This document shows, piece by piece, positions 23,058-34,190 of a stretch of DNA of 64,000 bases. The notes under the pieces are model-generated. The model had not been told where the DNA came from. It made no database searches and was given only the letters and a program-made list of their open reading frames with translations. The stretch covers positions 63,440,241 to 63,504,240 of the forward strand of contig NC_092859.1 of assembly GCF_032062135.1 (NCBI RefSeq), given 5' to 3'. Every line of letters starts with the position of its first letter. Position 1 is the first letter of the stretch. A program made the translations under genes and the position numbers. The stretch is from Pyxicephalus adspersus (Eukaryota > Chordata > Amphibia > Anura > Pyxicephalidae).

Positions 23058-24240
23058 TATATATATATATATACAAATGGTATATAGTGTATGATCAAAA
23101 CCGGTGAAAAATACATGGAAAGGTACAGTCCCACAAGGCGGTAGAGCTAAATAAAGTGACTGAAAGTTCAAACATCATAATGGTTACCTTATAACCCCGT
23201 ATCGAAGGGACAGAAACCGCAGCCGCGGTCTGTGTCCACTAGTATGGCAATGAGAGTGAGTGGCAGGGGAGAATCCAGAAATTTCCTCCATATATTGTTA
23301 CGGAGAAAAGCGTTCCGATAAAGAACAGTATTTCCAATCTACTTGATAACATGTCCAATTATGGTAAATGCATCACAAAACCTGAATGAACAAAAAAGTG
23401 GAGATGTTGCTCCAATTGCCTGTTTTATATGCAGATTGGACAATAAAAGTGACATCTTAATATGGACAATTTCTTTTTTTTTCGTGCACTCTAATGAATG
23501 GTTATATTTCATAGAGGGGAAATAGCAACACACAAAACTCTCATGTCTGTGCATGACTACCTTAAACCAACAAACAATCGGCAGCAACTGGAGAATGTAC
23601 AAAAACAGGCAATAAAAAATCACATGATGTCATTTGAAACAGATAATTGGTGTCCTAAACAACTGGACATATAAATAATAAATAATAAATTTACCATACA
23701 TGTCATGCAGTTTGAACTACAGACCAAACTTTTTTATTCCAGTTCAAGGGTTTAGGTTTCTAAGCGATTTATTTATGATGGTGGTCCTGTTGGGATATTT
23801 CTTCTTGCTGTCCTTGCACATTTGCCACCCAGTCACACAAATTGTTAATGGGACAGGAAATAAGGGGAAATGAACCAACAACAGCATTGCACCAAGTGGG
23901 GGCACAGGCAGAAAATTTTGAATCATGATCTTGATCCATGTATTACATTTATTACCCTAACACAAGTGGAACTTTAGAGTTTGCTCAAATGTGTTTACTC
24001 AAATGTGGTAAAGACGCTCAATAGAACTGTGTTTATAACCTCAATAAAGTTCAAGTTAAAGTTCAACTTTAGGTCCAATGATTCTAGGTTGTAGTGCTTC
24101 TTTATTTAATTCAGGCAAATTATGACTAGTAGAAGAGCCCAAGAGAGTTGAGTACATAGCTTCCTGCAAACAGAAATCCAAGCCACTATGACTGAAGGAA
24201 CTTGAATCCAATAACATTAAGTGGAAAACAGTGTGTGGGA
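21628..24240. other. Unassigned interval with (TA)n microsatellite
   Basis: No gene supported. A (TA)n tract runs 23021-23073. 22258-22300 contains ACGCATTTCACCCCACTTGG followed by GGGCTTTTTCAGGGGG, a motif pair common in amphibian repeats, family not identified. Confidence 0.5.
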
Positions 24241-24249
24241 GTTAAGATT

Positions 24250-24305
24250 TCACTTCCATGATAGTCTATCTTCTCCAGTCTTGGAGAGCTTTAATAAATC
24301 AGGCC
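24250..24305 (-). repeat. Terminal fragment of a GGGCCTGATTTATTAAAG-type MITE
   Basis: On the minus strand it reads GGGCCTGATTTATTAAAGC, then CTCTCCAAGACTGGAGAAG. I recognise this as one end of a common frog MITE. The other end is not found, so it is a solo end or truncated copy. Confidence 0.5.
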
Positions 24306-25207
24306 CAATGTGAGAAGCTCACAATGTGCAGTGATATCAGGGCAGACAATTAGGCCAGTGCCTTGGATATCAATATGAGCAGAAAGGATGCAGTAAATCT
24401 GAAATGAAAAAGAAGTCTCTTTGTAGTTCAAAAAACAGGCAACCTTCTTCTTTCTCTTGCCCAGTACATTTTAGCCATAGCTCTGCATATAAAGCAGACT
24501 TTGTGTGTGCCTACATGTGTTCACTTTGGTAGAAGATTGTACTAAAGGGGGTGTGTGTAGACCTGCATTATGTCTATGTAGAGGTCTTATTTAATGGAAT
24601 ACACGGGTACAATGTGAGAATTTTTCTCTGGATGTATGCTTGTTTTCTTTATGTATTATTAGTTAGAATTTGGAAAAAAACTGGTCATTTGCTCATTTAC
24701 TGTAGGATCCAGTAAACCAATCTATAAAGTCAGGTTTAGAAGAGTGTTCTGGTATGTGTTTCTAAGGAATAATGCTTCCTCAGCATTTGTGCTCAAGCAA
24801 AATGTATAATTTTTTACTTTGTACAGCATGGTCTGTCTGGCTTCCTAAATCCTCATGGGAGTGAGTTGATTTGCATGGTTTTATTTTCCTTTTCAAATTC
24901 CTAACTTGAAGTTCACACGTGCACGACACAAGAGGTAGAGAAGAAGACAACCACAATGAGCTTCAACACACTCTGAAACACAATTCTTTTTAGTCTTTTA
25001 GATTTTCCTCAAGTGGACAGCAGTGTAATGAGATCTGAGAAGGTTAAAGAAAGGCTTTTTTCATTTTTCTTTTTAAAAGAGCATAACCCAACACTCAACC
25101 CTCCTAAAAGGCCAAGAGAAGGGAGGGAGAGGAGTTCAAGGGTGTGATCTAAAACTCTGCTTCCTCCAAAATAATCTAAAGAAAGGACAGCTCAGAACAA
25201 AGACAAT

Positions 25208-25430
25208 GGCCCTGATTCACTAAGCAAAATTCGGAAGTCGCTCGCGCATTCGTATTCGCAACCTGAAATCGGAAGCCGTCGCGCAATTCAGCAACTGAAT
25301 GAGCTCGCGGCCGGAGCTGCGCATCCCCGACAGTTTTACACTGGCGAGCTTGCATTAAAAGTCACTGTTCCCCTAAAAAAGCATTCTTTCTAATGGCACA
25401 CATATTACCCTTAGCCCTAAAAAAACAATA
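25208..25430 (+). mobile_element. MITE copy, GGCCCTGATTCA family, one end truncated
   Basis: It begins GGCCCTGATTCACTAAGC and continues through CpG-rich CGCGCATTCGTATTCGC to TTAGCCCTAAAAAA. This is the inverse of 43270-43525: GTTTTACACTGG, GCATTAAAAGTCACTGTT and CATATTACCCTTAGCCC are shared. The far terminal repeat is absent where the next element begins. Confidence 0.7.
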
Positions 25431-25436
25431 CAATAC

Positions 25437-25618
25437 AAAATGACAGTTTGAATTTACCAATTACACACTTTGTATTTATTTGAATTATTTTGTATTGGAT
25501 TCAATACAGGAGTTTGTATTGAATCCAATACAAAATGAATGAATGAGTTTCTATTTCAATTCTACTTTCAATTTTTTTGTGCCCAAACGAAGGTCGGGCT
25601 TAACGGCAAGGTGGTTAA
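25437..25618 (+). mobile_element. Internally deleted TTAA-type element (element D1)
   Basis: Shares its left part with 48256-48355 and its right end (AAGGTCGGGCTTAACGG...GGTTAA) with 48730-48774, but lacks the ~370 bp GC-rich middle of that copy. It contains a hairpin with perfect 20-base arms (25488-25507 and 25516-25535, loop 8 bases). Confidence 0.7.
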
Positions 25619-25904
25619 TGATAATGAAATGTCCAAATAAAAACAAACAGCCAATTTTGACAGACTGTGCAAAGTGCTAATTGCAATGGAATTTCTATCA
25701 CCTGTGCGCTTAAATTTGAACATATATAAGGGTGTGGTTTAACATGCTTTTTCCTTTTGTCTTTTTCTTCTTGGAGGGCCTGTTGATTTGTGTGTTATCC
25801 TAATTAATCTATGTTGCTGCATTTGATACTTTGCTTACCATTTAGCACAATAGCTTCTTTTTAAATTTTTTTTTACTTGGAATGTTTTAATGTCTATTTT
25901 GCAA

Positions 25905-27205
25905 TTTTGAAGTCAATGTTAATGCTATGTTATTGTGTTTGTGACCATATTGTTTGATTGCAAAATTCTGCCTTTATTACCACTTTTCAATGTTTATCCT
26001 GCATAAAGATTTTCTAGTCCAGTTTCCACCCTTGATAGGGCAAAATTGCATATTGGTTTGGTAAGTATTTTTTTAATGCAATATTTGTTGGGCCATTTTT
26101 GAATTTTTTTGGCTTTACATGGAAGTGTGGGTTTACATGTGTTTTGTTTGTTCTTTTTAATTTTTTTGTCATTTAGTGTAAAGTTTAGTAATGTCTATTT
26201 TTTTTTGTTTGGTTTTGATGTGTTTTTGTATTTTATTGTGACCTTTTAGCAAATGTTTCTTTTGAATAAAGTTGTTTCTAAAATGTTTGTTTTTTGAGGG
26301 TTTATGTGATCTCCTTTCCAATATCCCAGGACACACAGTTTAAAAAGACAATTTTGATTGTTTTTAAGCTGTTCCTTCCTCTGAATTATTTGTAAGGCTA
26401 AAAACAGAACAATTGTCTTATTAAAACTCAGTTGTTTGATGCGCATAACTGTGAGCTTTCAGTTCAGTCGCGTGTAGCTCATAGTTGTGCACCACGGTGG
26501 ACCCGCTACGTGCGCCTGAACTGTTCTATCAGTTGAAAAATGCACTGCACTTTTGCACAGTCCTCATTAAGGGAAGTTTGGATTTTTGTATATTGCATGT
26601 TTTGTTTCATATGCTCTCATGTATGTTTAGACATGATTGCACATAAAGCCAAACATGTATGTTTGCATTTAGATGTGTGTACATATACATAGAAAAGAGA
26701 AATTACAAGAAGAAATAGGCAAAGAGGGCTTTTTGGACCATATTGCTTCACATTGCAAAGATTGCCTATTTCTTCCTATGATTTCGGATATCATGGGCTT
26801 GGCTACAAACAACATTCATGGAGGATATTGCTTCTGGTTAAAAAAGGAATACACCTTTATGTGCTTCCACTACCAAGCTGAGGTTAGGTAATATATAGTT
26901 GGGCAAGGTCTAACATGCAATTCAAACTGAATAAACACCCTGAAAGGCTTGAAAAGCAAGAACATATGTTTGGCTCAAAGTGAAACATAGCAAAAAATAT
27001 ATACAAAAAGTATTAATATAAAATATATGCGCGTATCTATGGGCAACACCGGAACACTGGCTACAAGCGGGTAATGATCTGCATACAGCAGGCGTACATG
27101 CAAATGCATGGCATGGCCACGTTTTGCAGTAGGCGGGAGTTAACCAGGAAGTTTGATATCTGTACATCATGCTGCACCCGTTGTTTGCCTCCTCGCTCTC
27201 ATGCA
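25905..27205 (+). repeat. R family interspersed repeat, copy R1
   Basis: The block matches three other places: 48775-48976 plus 54292-54935 (same orientation), 41882-42551 plus 34690-34857 (inverted) and 33128-33262 (partial). Anchor strings are GAAGTCAATGTTAATGCTATG at 25909, AAAACAGAACAATTG near 26400, GATTGCCTATTTCTTCC near 26759 and CCAGGAAGTTTGATATCTG near 27148. No protein domain is recognised. A partial copy directly follows Harbinger copy 1, which hints that R may be part of, or a derivative of, that element; this is inference. Confidence 0.8.
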
Positions 27206-27759
27206 AGGCTGGAAATTATCTTTTTTTTGTCCTAGGACAGTGGAAGCCTTCTGCTAGAATCCTGATTTTTACAATTTTTACAATCCTGATTCTGGTGAAG
27301 GCACATTATTCCACTGTCTCACATAGATATTCCCTTGTTTTGTATTTCTCCACTTTTTTTATGGATCTTTTTTTTTTCACGTGTCAACAAAATAAATCTA
27401 CATGTGCTGCATTATCTGACCCAGTGCAACAGTGCTTACATTTTGCCCCTAGATTGTATGTATGTCTGGCACTTACTAATGCTTCACTGAAACCGGATGA
27501 ACAGAGTTTACATCTAGGAGCACAACTATGGGTTTTACAATGGTTTAAACAGGATTAAGCTTAGTGGGGTGGCAACTGGAAGCTTCTTAGTAATAGTAAT
27601 TGTATACTCATATATATCTACACACAATATTAACAAACAAACAGTTTACATTTGCAACCAAACTATGTCAATTTGCAACATAAAATATATCAATCAGTCA
27701 ATGAAATAGTTATCCTTTTTTGTTCCTTTTTAAGAGGTGTTTGGTTGTTGTCAAAGTAA

Positions 27760-27840
27760 AGGTGCGTACACACTTCCAATTTTTATCGTTCCAATCGAAC
27801 GACGAACGATCGATTGGGCAAAAAATCGTTCGTAAAAAAG
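27760..27840 (+). mobile_element. Truncated GTACGCAGC-family MITE end
   Basis: After TAA at 27757-27759 it reads AGGTGCGTACACACTTCCAA and an ATCGTTCCAATCGAACGACG block, the same kind of end as the complete element at 45750-46080. The opposite end is missing. Confidence 0.6.
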
Positions 27841-27847
27841 TAACTTA

Positions 27848-27945
27848 AAAACCATGAAAAGAAAGTAGGAGATACTTTGTTAGGCCTAGCTCCATCAAGT
27901 ATCATTAGGAGTGTATGACTAGCTTCATGTCTAGGCAGCTTTTAC
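27848..27945 (+). repeat. Short dispersed repeat shared with 55535-55620
   Basis: GTAGGAGATACTTTGTTA and AGTATCATTAGGAGTGTATG followed by ACTAGCTTCAT are nearly identical in both places. Both lie a similar distance downstream of an R copy, so this may be a further part of R. Confidence 0.6.
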
Positions 27946-28234
27946 CAGAAGACAAAGGTTAAATGTCACTTAGCCACGTTTGTCCCTTGTGAAAACTCAC
28001 AACCTTCATTGCCAACAAATTGCATCACTTTAGTTCCATAGCCATATTTAGCTTGGCCCCAGGAATAACCTTTCTTTCTTGTTTGGCACAGTGTAAACAG
28101 CAAAACTGTCAGATGAGATGACATAACTTGAATTTTTTAGCACTGTGCAATTTAAGAACTAGCTGCATATTATACTGTTACATTTTGTCAGTACTTACCT
28201 CTCTTATTTTTTTGGTCTCCTTCTACAAACACAG

Positions 28235-28550
28235 CCAGTTCCACATCAAGGGAGGCAGCCAGCCCTCTTGAGGAGCTTCTGAGCTCCCCACCACCGCCAC
28301 CCCAACCCCAGCGACATGGCAGACATCCTCCTGGTAAGTTTATATTTTCATTTGTTTGCTTTTTAAAAGGACAGTACTTTTAAAAAATGTTTAGACCAAA
28401 CTCTTCCAGTTAATATATTATTTGTATTTTCCTCATCTGCCAGGAAGTAGACAGGATAGACTGTATTGGCTGCATCGGAGGATGTCTGCCATGGAGCAAC
28501 ACTTCAGGCTGGACCCTCTTTGGGATCTGCCCAGGCGGTACCGCTTAAAA
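28235..28550 (+). other. Two candidate coding exons joined by a 110 bp intron, proline-rich, unrecognised
   Basis: A first open block at 28235-28333 follows a pyrimidine-rich ...ACACAG acceptor and ends at a strong donor (CTG then GTAAGT). Its open frame reads SSTSREAASPLEELLSSPPP and continues with QPQRHGRHPPG. The second block starts after CTGCCAG at 28444 and continues in the matching phase as SRQDRLYWLHRRMSAMEQHF, then RLDPLWDLPRRYR, running into an A-run near 28550. Both frames stay open across the junction, which is unlikely for random sequence but not proof. I do not recognise the protein. It could be a host exon pair or an accessory exon of the adjacent Harbinger element. Confidence 0.4.
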
Positions 28551-29058
28551 AAAAAAAATTTGTATATATGTTTTAAAATTATTTTGATTGTATTATTATA
28601 TTTTTATATTTGTTGGGGTTTGCACATTTTAAGTTATTGGGGGGAGATTGAAAAAGTAAAACTTTTGTAAAAAAAAACTAAAAGCCAGATTATGTGAATT
28701 TACTTTGATTTTTTTTTCAGTGCACATTTCAAAGATTTTTCCAGGCTGGCCAATCCAATTTCATCCCTAAAAAACACAAAAAAGAAACCTTAGTTTTTAA
28801 ACAATGGTTATTAGAACCATAAAATATGGAACATTCTCTTATCCTACACAAACCTGTTTTGCAGCATGGCCAAGTTTGCTCCATTCCTCCATTGCTCACT
28901 TGGTCAAAATATCCTGTGACCTTAAAAGTAACAGAGTTGGGTATGTTAGATATGTCCTCTTCAAAATATATGTAATTGTAACATCATTCAAGAATACATT
29001 TGGCATTCAATACACAGCTGAACACCTTAGTATGTCATTTTAACCAACAGAAAAGTAG

Positions 29059-29457
29059 NNNNNNNNNNNNNNNNNNNNNNNNNNNNNNNNNNNNNNNNNN
29101 NNNNNNNNNNNNNNNNNNNNNNNNNNNNNNNNNNNNNNNNNNNNNNNNNNNNNNNNNNNNNNNNNNNNNNNNNNNNNNNNNNNNNNNNNNNNNNNNNNNN
29201 NNNNNNNNNNNNNNNNNNNNNNNNNNNNNNNNNNNNNNNNNNNNNNNNNNNNNNNNNNNNNNNNNNNNNNNNNNNNNNNNNNNNNNNNNNNNNNNNNNNN
29301 NNNNNNNNNNNNNNNNNNNNNNNNNNNNNNNNNNNNNNNNNNNNNNNNNNNNNNNNNNNNNNNNNNNNNNNNNNNNNNNNNNNNNNNNNNNNNNNNNNNN
29401 NNNNNNNNNNNNNNNNNNNNNNNNNNNNNNNNNNNNNNNNNNNNNNNNNNNNNNNNN
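29059..29457. other. Assembly gap (399 N) inside Harbinger copy 1
   Basis: The flanks AACCAACAGAAAAGTAG and TATACAAACAAGCGTCTTC both occur in copy 2, separated there by about 380 bases (61539-61917), so the missing sequence is probably the counterpart of that interval. Confidence 0.95.
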
Positions 29458-29474
29458 TATACAAACAAGCGTCT

Positions 29475-31313
29475 TCACACAGGATACCAACTCAAACCCA
29501 CACTGACGATCTCATGGAGTCCTGAAAAAATTGAGTGAAGACTGATAGGAAGAATGTGAAGAATGTTCTCACCTGGCACCCGGCAACTATATAGTTCGCC
29601 CAAACCGGCCACGGGCCACTTCACCGGCCCTACCACGGCCACCTCCACTTCCTGGCCACGGGACACCCCCAGAGCATGCCCACGGTCCACCTGCACAACA
29701 CAGGCGCAAGTGCGGCCCACCTCTAGAGCATGTCGATTGCTTGCCCATGTTTTAGGAGGTGGACGGGCAGGGGCACTGGGTGGATGTGCAGGGGCATGGG
29801 GTGGGCTTGCAGGGGCACTGGGTGGATGGGCAGGGGCATGGGGTGGGCTAGCAGGGGCACTCATTGGCCGGGCAAGGGCACAGGGTGGAGCCGGGGGGAA
29901 GAATGGAGCTGGCTGCTCTGGAGGAAATGGGGGGCCAGCAGGGCTTTTTGGGATTTGCCAACCCAGCCTTTGAATTATCGCCTGATGTAGGCGAGATTGT
30001 TGGCCCAGGGATTCACTTAACATGTTACAGAGATGGTCAACTCTGAACATGTAGGCACCCAAAGTGGCCGATTGTTCTTGGACCGATTATATCAGACGAT
30101 GCACGGCCGCCAGATGTTGTTGGTTAATTTCTCGGTCCTGGCGATTTTGATTTATGTTTTCATGTAGGAGCGTAAGGACCAGTTCCAAATTATCTGAACT
30201 TGGGCCAGGCATCCTTGACTCCACTAATCTATCAAAATGGCTAACCATCCTCTGACTGAGGTTTATAAGCTGGCTACCCACACTGGGTTGACCCAATCCA
30301 CCTGCATCCACTGGTTGCTATAAAGGGAAAATAAAAAATTACTACAATATCACATAACTTTGTGGGTCACCATAACATTATGCAGACAGCATCCTGACAT
30401 TGAAACATCAACTAATGTTAGACACATTTTTTCGGAGTCCTATACATTAAAAATTGGTTTGCTTATGGAAACCTCAGGTGTCTCCTCTTCTGATTGTGGT
30501 AAATGTCCACCTGAGGGACCCTAAACAAAAAAAACACAAATGGAACACATTGGGAAAAGTTCATTCCCCCAACACATTCCAAAATAAACACTAACAGACC
30601 AGTTCTTGCCTACCTCCACAGTGGATGCAGCCCATGAAAACTCTTCAGAACCAGAAACCAGCAGACATGGATGTTCTACAAACGAACATGATATATCACA
30701 TCAAAATGAATGAATGTGGTGACAAGTCTTCACATATCAAAAGTCCCTAATATTTCGCACACGTAAATTTTTTTTTGACATATTAAGCTCACACATTCCC
30801 AAAGGGAGGCTGCACCAGAATCCTCTGGCAAAAAACTTAACAAATTTTATCTACATATAGATATAATATAGAAAGATCGAAGGTTATTACTTAGCTTTTG
30901 GAAGGCTGAACACACACACAAACCAAATTACCTGTATTCTCCTCCTGGCTTCTCTGCAGTGGATCAACGACCTCCTCCTGTAGATGATGATCTGTTAATG
31001 AAAGCACAAGAGTGAGCTTGACTGTAACCCAAGTTCATTTGGATTGATCGGATCACCACAAATCTAACCACAAAACATACCACTCCCAGAGTCAAAAATG
31101 TGTGAAATCAAACGCTCATATTACACATGAGTGTGGTTATAAACATGATTAGAGACACGTGCACAATGTCAAACAAGATATACCATGAAGGTTCATGAAG
31201 GTTCATCTTACCAGGAGGAAGGCCAGCGTCATCTTGATGTGAAGTGACATCCTCATCATCCACATCCCCCCGAGCACAGAGGGAAGGAGGAGACTGCTGC
31301 GTCTCAGGGCGTA
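29475..31313 (-). pseudogene. Harbinger accessory (Myb-like partner) gene, 3' exons, one nonsense codon
   Basis: Five exons with GT donors and AG acceptors keep consistent phase on the minus strand: 31313-31212, 30991-30932, 30675-30614, 30520-30473 and 30317-29475. The joined frame is acidic and Gln-rich, then helical (QLINLSQRMVSHFDRLVESR, LENRQDREINQQ-like, FRVDHLCNMLSESLGQQSRL), then a proline-rich tail of 7-residue repeats (APASPPH/APAHPPS). Harbinger elements encode a DNA-binding partner that carries the transposase to the nucleus; this is inferred from position and style, because the N-terminal Myb/SANT exons are not seen. A TAA at 30087-30085 interrupts the frame; the equivalent codon in copy 2 is GAA, though that copy has a TGA next to it. 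The tail may have extended past 29475. Confidence 0.65.
29760..29890. repeat. 21 bp coding minisatellite in the accessory gene tail
   Basis: GCAGGGGCA-type cores occur at 29767, 29788, 29809, 29830 and 29851, exactly 21 bases apart, with alternating variants giving a 42 bp higher unit. On the minus strand this encodes alternating APASPPH and APAHPPS heptads. Confidence 0.85.
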
Positions 31314-31523
31314 CTATTGTAAAAAAATTGAAACACACACATTGTTAATGCAAGTCAAAAGAAGGTAAAAATACACCAAAGAGGTCATTTTCCAAAAATG
31401 GTCTCATATTTCACCCCCAAGCATAAATAAGTAAAAACACAATGCTATTTTGTTCTCAATGCTAATGAATAAACTGTTGCAATCCCACAAAAATGCAAAA
31501 ATCAATTCACATGAATGACCAGG

Positions 31524-33130
31524 CTCTTAGCCACTCTGTATATTTTAGGAAGGGGTTCCTTTCAAACCTCCTCGGGCTTAATTTGTGGACTGAGCCAGCC
31601 TACAGTTTCCAGGGTTTCTACGAAGGTCATCAATGCCATTGTGGACCTTGTCCCACTATATATTCATTTTCCTCAAACAGCTCAGGAGTGGAGGAAGGTA
31701 AAGTTGGATTTCTTCAGGCGAGCGGGATTTCAGAATGTCTTGGGGGCCATTGACTGCACCCATGTGGCCATTCAGGCCCCTAAACTGCAGGAAATTGCGT
31801 TTTGCAACCGGAAGCAATATCATTTACTGAATGTACAAATAGTCTGTGATGCCAACAAGAGAATTATGAGTGCACGCACAGGCTTCCCAGGATCATGCCA
31901 TGATGCCTATATCCTGCGTCAGACAGCCCTCAACCAGAAAATAATCTCTGGAGAAATGCCTGAGGTCTGGTTAATAGGTAATGTATAATGTCATTACTGT
32001 AATACAAGGACACCTATTATGTTGCTATGTCCCTTTGCATTGTCAGAATGCCAGGCTATGACCTATATTGTATATATGTCATATTTTGTGCTAACATCTA
32101 ATTTAGCAAATAGTTCATAAATATTGTACAATATTGGGAGCATGGGGGAAGAACTAACTTTCAGATATTGCCGGAAGCCCTAGTATAATTACTATTTTCA
32201 CAGCTCACAGTACTTCAGTGTGGTAGTCAGTAGTAACAATGTCTCCTAACAACCAAAAAGCAATAAAGTGACCGAAGAGCACAACCCTTAGCAACCTTTG
32301 TAAAAAAAACTCTAGTGTTACACTGCATTCACAGAACACTTGCTATAGCAAGAACTAACATGTATTATGTTTGTCTTTTTACAGCTGATGATACGGGCAG
32401 CTTCCATGGCTTATGACAGCTGTGCGTCAACCCCGGTCTGAAGCAGAGCATAATTACAACAAGGGTCTGCAAAAAAGCCGGGGGGTTGTGGAGCACACCA
32501 TCAGGCTGCTAAAAGCATGGTTTCTGTGCTTAGTGCGGCCCGGTGGTGAGCTCCTGTAAGCACCATGGAAAGCTGCCCAAGCCATCATGGCATGCTGCGT
32601 CCTACAAAACCTGTGGCTGGACCATGGTGATACCTGGGACGTTCCAGAGGAACTCGAGCCAGAGGTACATCAACATCCTGCCTCCAGCTCCCAAAGCACA
32701 GCAGAGGGCCATCGTGTCTTTGCGCGTGAGTATTTACATATGTTTACAATGCATGAATTACATATTTCAGCACATCATGTTTGGGTTACAAACCAACCTA
32801 GGAGTTAAAGTCATAGCAAGTACACTTTAATTGTTTGGGAAATGAAATAGCAGACATATTTTTGTAAGAGCTAGACCTTTATGTGACACTTTACAAAAAC
32901 ACATTGCCAAACTAGGGCACAGTGCAATTTAGTTTAGATTTGGGCAAGCATTGCTTATGCAGCCAGAAAAGCATGAAAAATACAATCCGGCAGCATGTAG
33001 TTACCACTAAAGCATGATTACCCAAGCTGCTTAACACATCCTAATAATGTAATATATTTCTTTACAGGGCGATACCATCCCTCTGCTGTGCTGCCAAGCT
33101 TCTGGAATGTCACATCACAGACTATAGATT
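31524..33130 (+). pseudogene. Harbinger (HARBI1-type) DDE transposase, spliced, frameshifted
   Basis: Exon A, from about 31524 to the donor at 31977|GTAATG, encodes LLATLYILGRGSFQTSSGLI, SQPTVSRV, then LGAIDCTHVAIQ with the first catalytic Asp at 31752-31754, and ARTGFPGSCHDAYIL. A 407 bp intron ends at TTTTTACAG (32384). Exon B carries the second Asp (GAT 32386-32388, LIAD) and the Glu (GTGGAGCAC, 32491-32493), then RLLKAWFLC. Relative to copy 2 (GCTGACAAAGGATACGGG), four bases are missing just after the second Asp, shifting the frame. Exon B reaches about 32727 before GTGAGT, and a possible last exon follows TTTACAG at 33067. The N-terminal ~100 residues usual for the family are not found upstream. 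The catalytic triad codons survive, but the protein is not made whole. Confidence 0.85.
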
Positions 33131-33262
33131 CGTGGATGATATTGCTTCCAGTTAAAAGGAGAAATCCACCTTTATGTTCCTCCACTCCCAAGCTGATGTG
33201 AGGAAGTGAATATATAGTGGGACAAGGTCTAAAATTGCATTGAAACCTTCATGAACACCCAG
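33128..33262 (+). repeat. R family, short copy (R4) after Harbinger copy 1
   Basis: GATATTGCTTCCAGTTAAAA, CACCTTTATG and GGGACAAGGTCTAA match 26830-26935 in order and orientation. It joins directly to the transposase 3' end region. Confidence 0.65.
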
Positions 33263-33658
33263 GAAACTGTAGACTGGCTCACAAATTACTGGCTCACAGT
33301 GCACAAATTAAGGGCGACGTGGTTTGAAAGGATTTCCTAAAATATATAGAGAGTCCAGGAGTCTCGTCATTCTTGGCACAGCCTAGCTTCTTTTGGTTTT
33401 TGCTGCAATTTTACCTTCCAGAAAGATGTACAGGTCATGGATGACCTGGCGGGACAGGCATAAACGCCTTTTGACATTCTCGTCATTGGTTTGAGGTGCA
33501 AAAAAAAATTAGTTTGTTGGCACAAAGCAATAAAATATGTTTGGCACTAAGTTAAATTGTTCCTGGCATTTTTCTATACAAAATTACTAATACGATTAGA
33601 ATCATGTAAACACATAAATAAAGCATACTATCTGGTATGTAAGATTGCTTGACCCTGC

Positions 33659-34030
33659 TTGTGGGTGTGTGTGGAGCAAACCATCGGCCTGCTAAAAGCA
33701 TGGTTTCTGTGCTTGGCACGGCCCGGTGGTGAGCTCCTATACGCACCATGGAAAGCTGCCCGGGTCATCATGGCATGCTGTGTCCCGCACAACCTGTGGC
33801 TGCACTATGGGGATACCTGGGACATTCCAGAGGAACTCAAGCCAGAGGTACATCAACATCCTGCTTCTGGCTCCCAAAGCACAGCAGAGGGACGTTGAGT
33901 CAGAGCTGAACTCATTGCTAATGTCTTTACGCGTATTTCCATATGTTTACAATGCATGCATTACATATTTCAGCGCATCATGTTTGGGTTACAAATCAAC
34001 CTAGGAGTTGAGGTCATAGAAAGCACACTT
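33659..34030 (+). pseudogene. Harbinger transposase C-terminal fragment (third copy)
   Basis: The frame reads VEQTIGLLKAWFLCLARPGG with the catalytic Glu context, then APWKAARVIMACCVPHNLW and DIPEELKPEVHQHPA, closely matching exon B at 32490-32727. It starts abruptly after GCTTGTGGGTGTGT, so the first two catalytic residues are absent. The downstream GTTTACAATGCATG and CACTTTAATTGTTTGGG sequences also match copies 1 and 2. Confidence 0.85.
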
Positions 34031-34112
34031 TAATTGTTTGGGAAATGAAATAGCAGACATATTTGTGTAAGAGCTGGACCTTTTTGTGACACTTTACAAA
34101 AACTAAAGTGTC

Positions 34113-34190
34113 ACAAAATTCTTTATATATATAAATATATATATATATATAATTTATATATATATTTATATATTTTTTATAATATATAAA
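34113..34190. repeat. (TA)n-rich tract
   Basis: Alternating TATATA with short interruptions. No other content. Confidence 0.85.

Larger units (their letters stand above)
28890..33130 (+). mobile_element. PIF/Harbinger DNA transposon, copy 1
   Basis: A two-gene Harbinger element: a minus-strand accessory gene (29475-31313) and a plus-strand DDE transposase (31524-33130) transcribed away from each other. The extent is set by similarity to copy 2 (61381-64000), which shares the left segment (ACCTTAAAAGTAACAGAG at 28919) and the right segment beyond 32900. Terminal inverted repeats were not located, so the outer limits are approximate. Bases 29059-29457 are N. Confidence 0.75.

Noticed and set aside
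27169..27558. 129-codon plus-strand frame
   Set aside because: Starts inside the R repeat and is hydrophobic and low-complexity; no domain or matching frame in another R copy.
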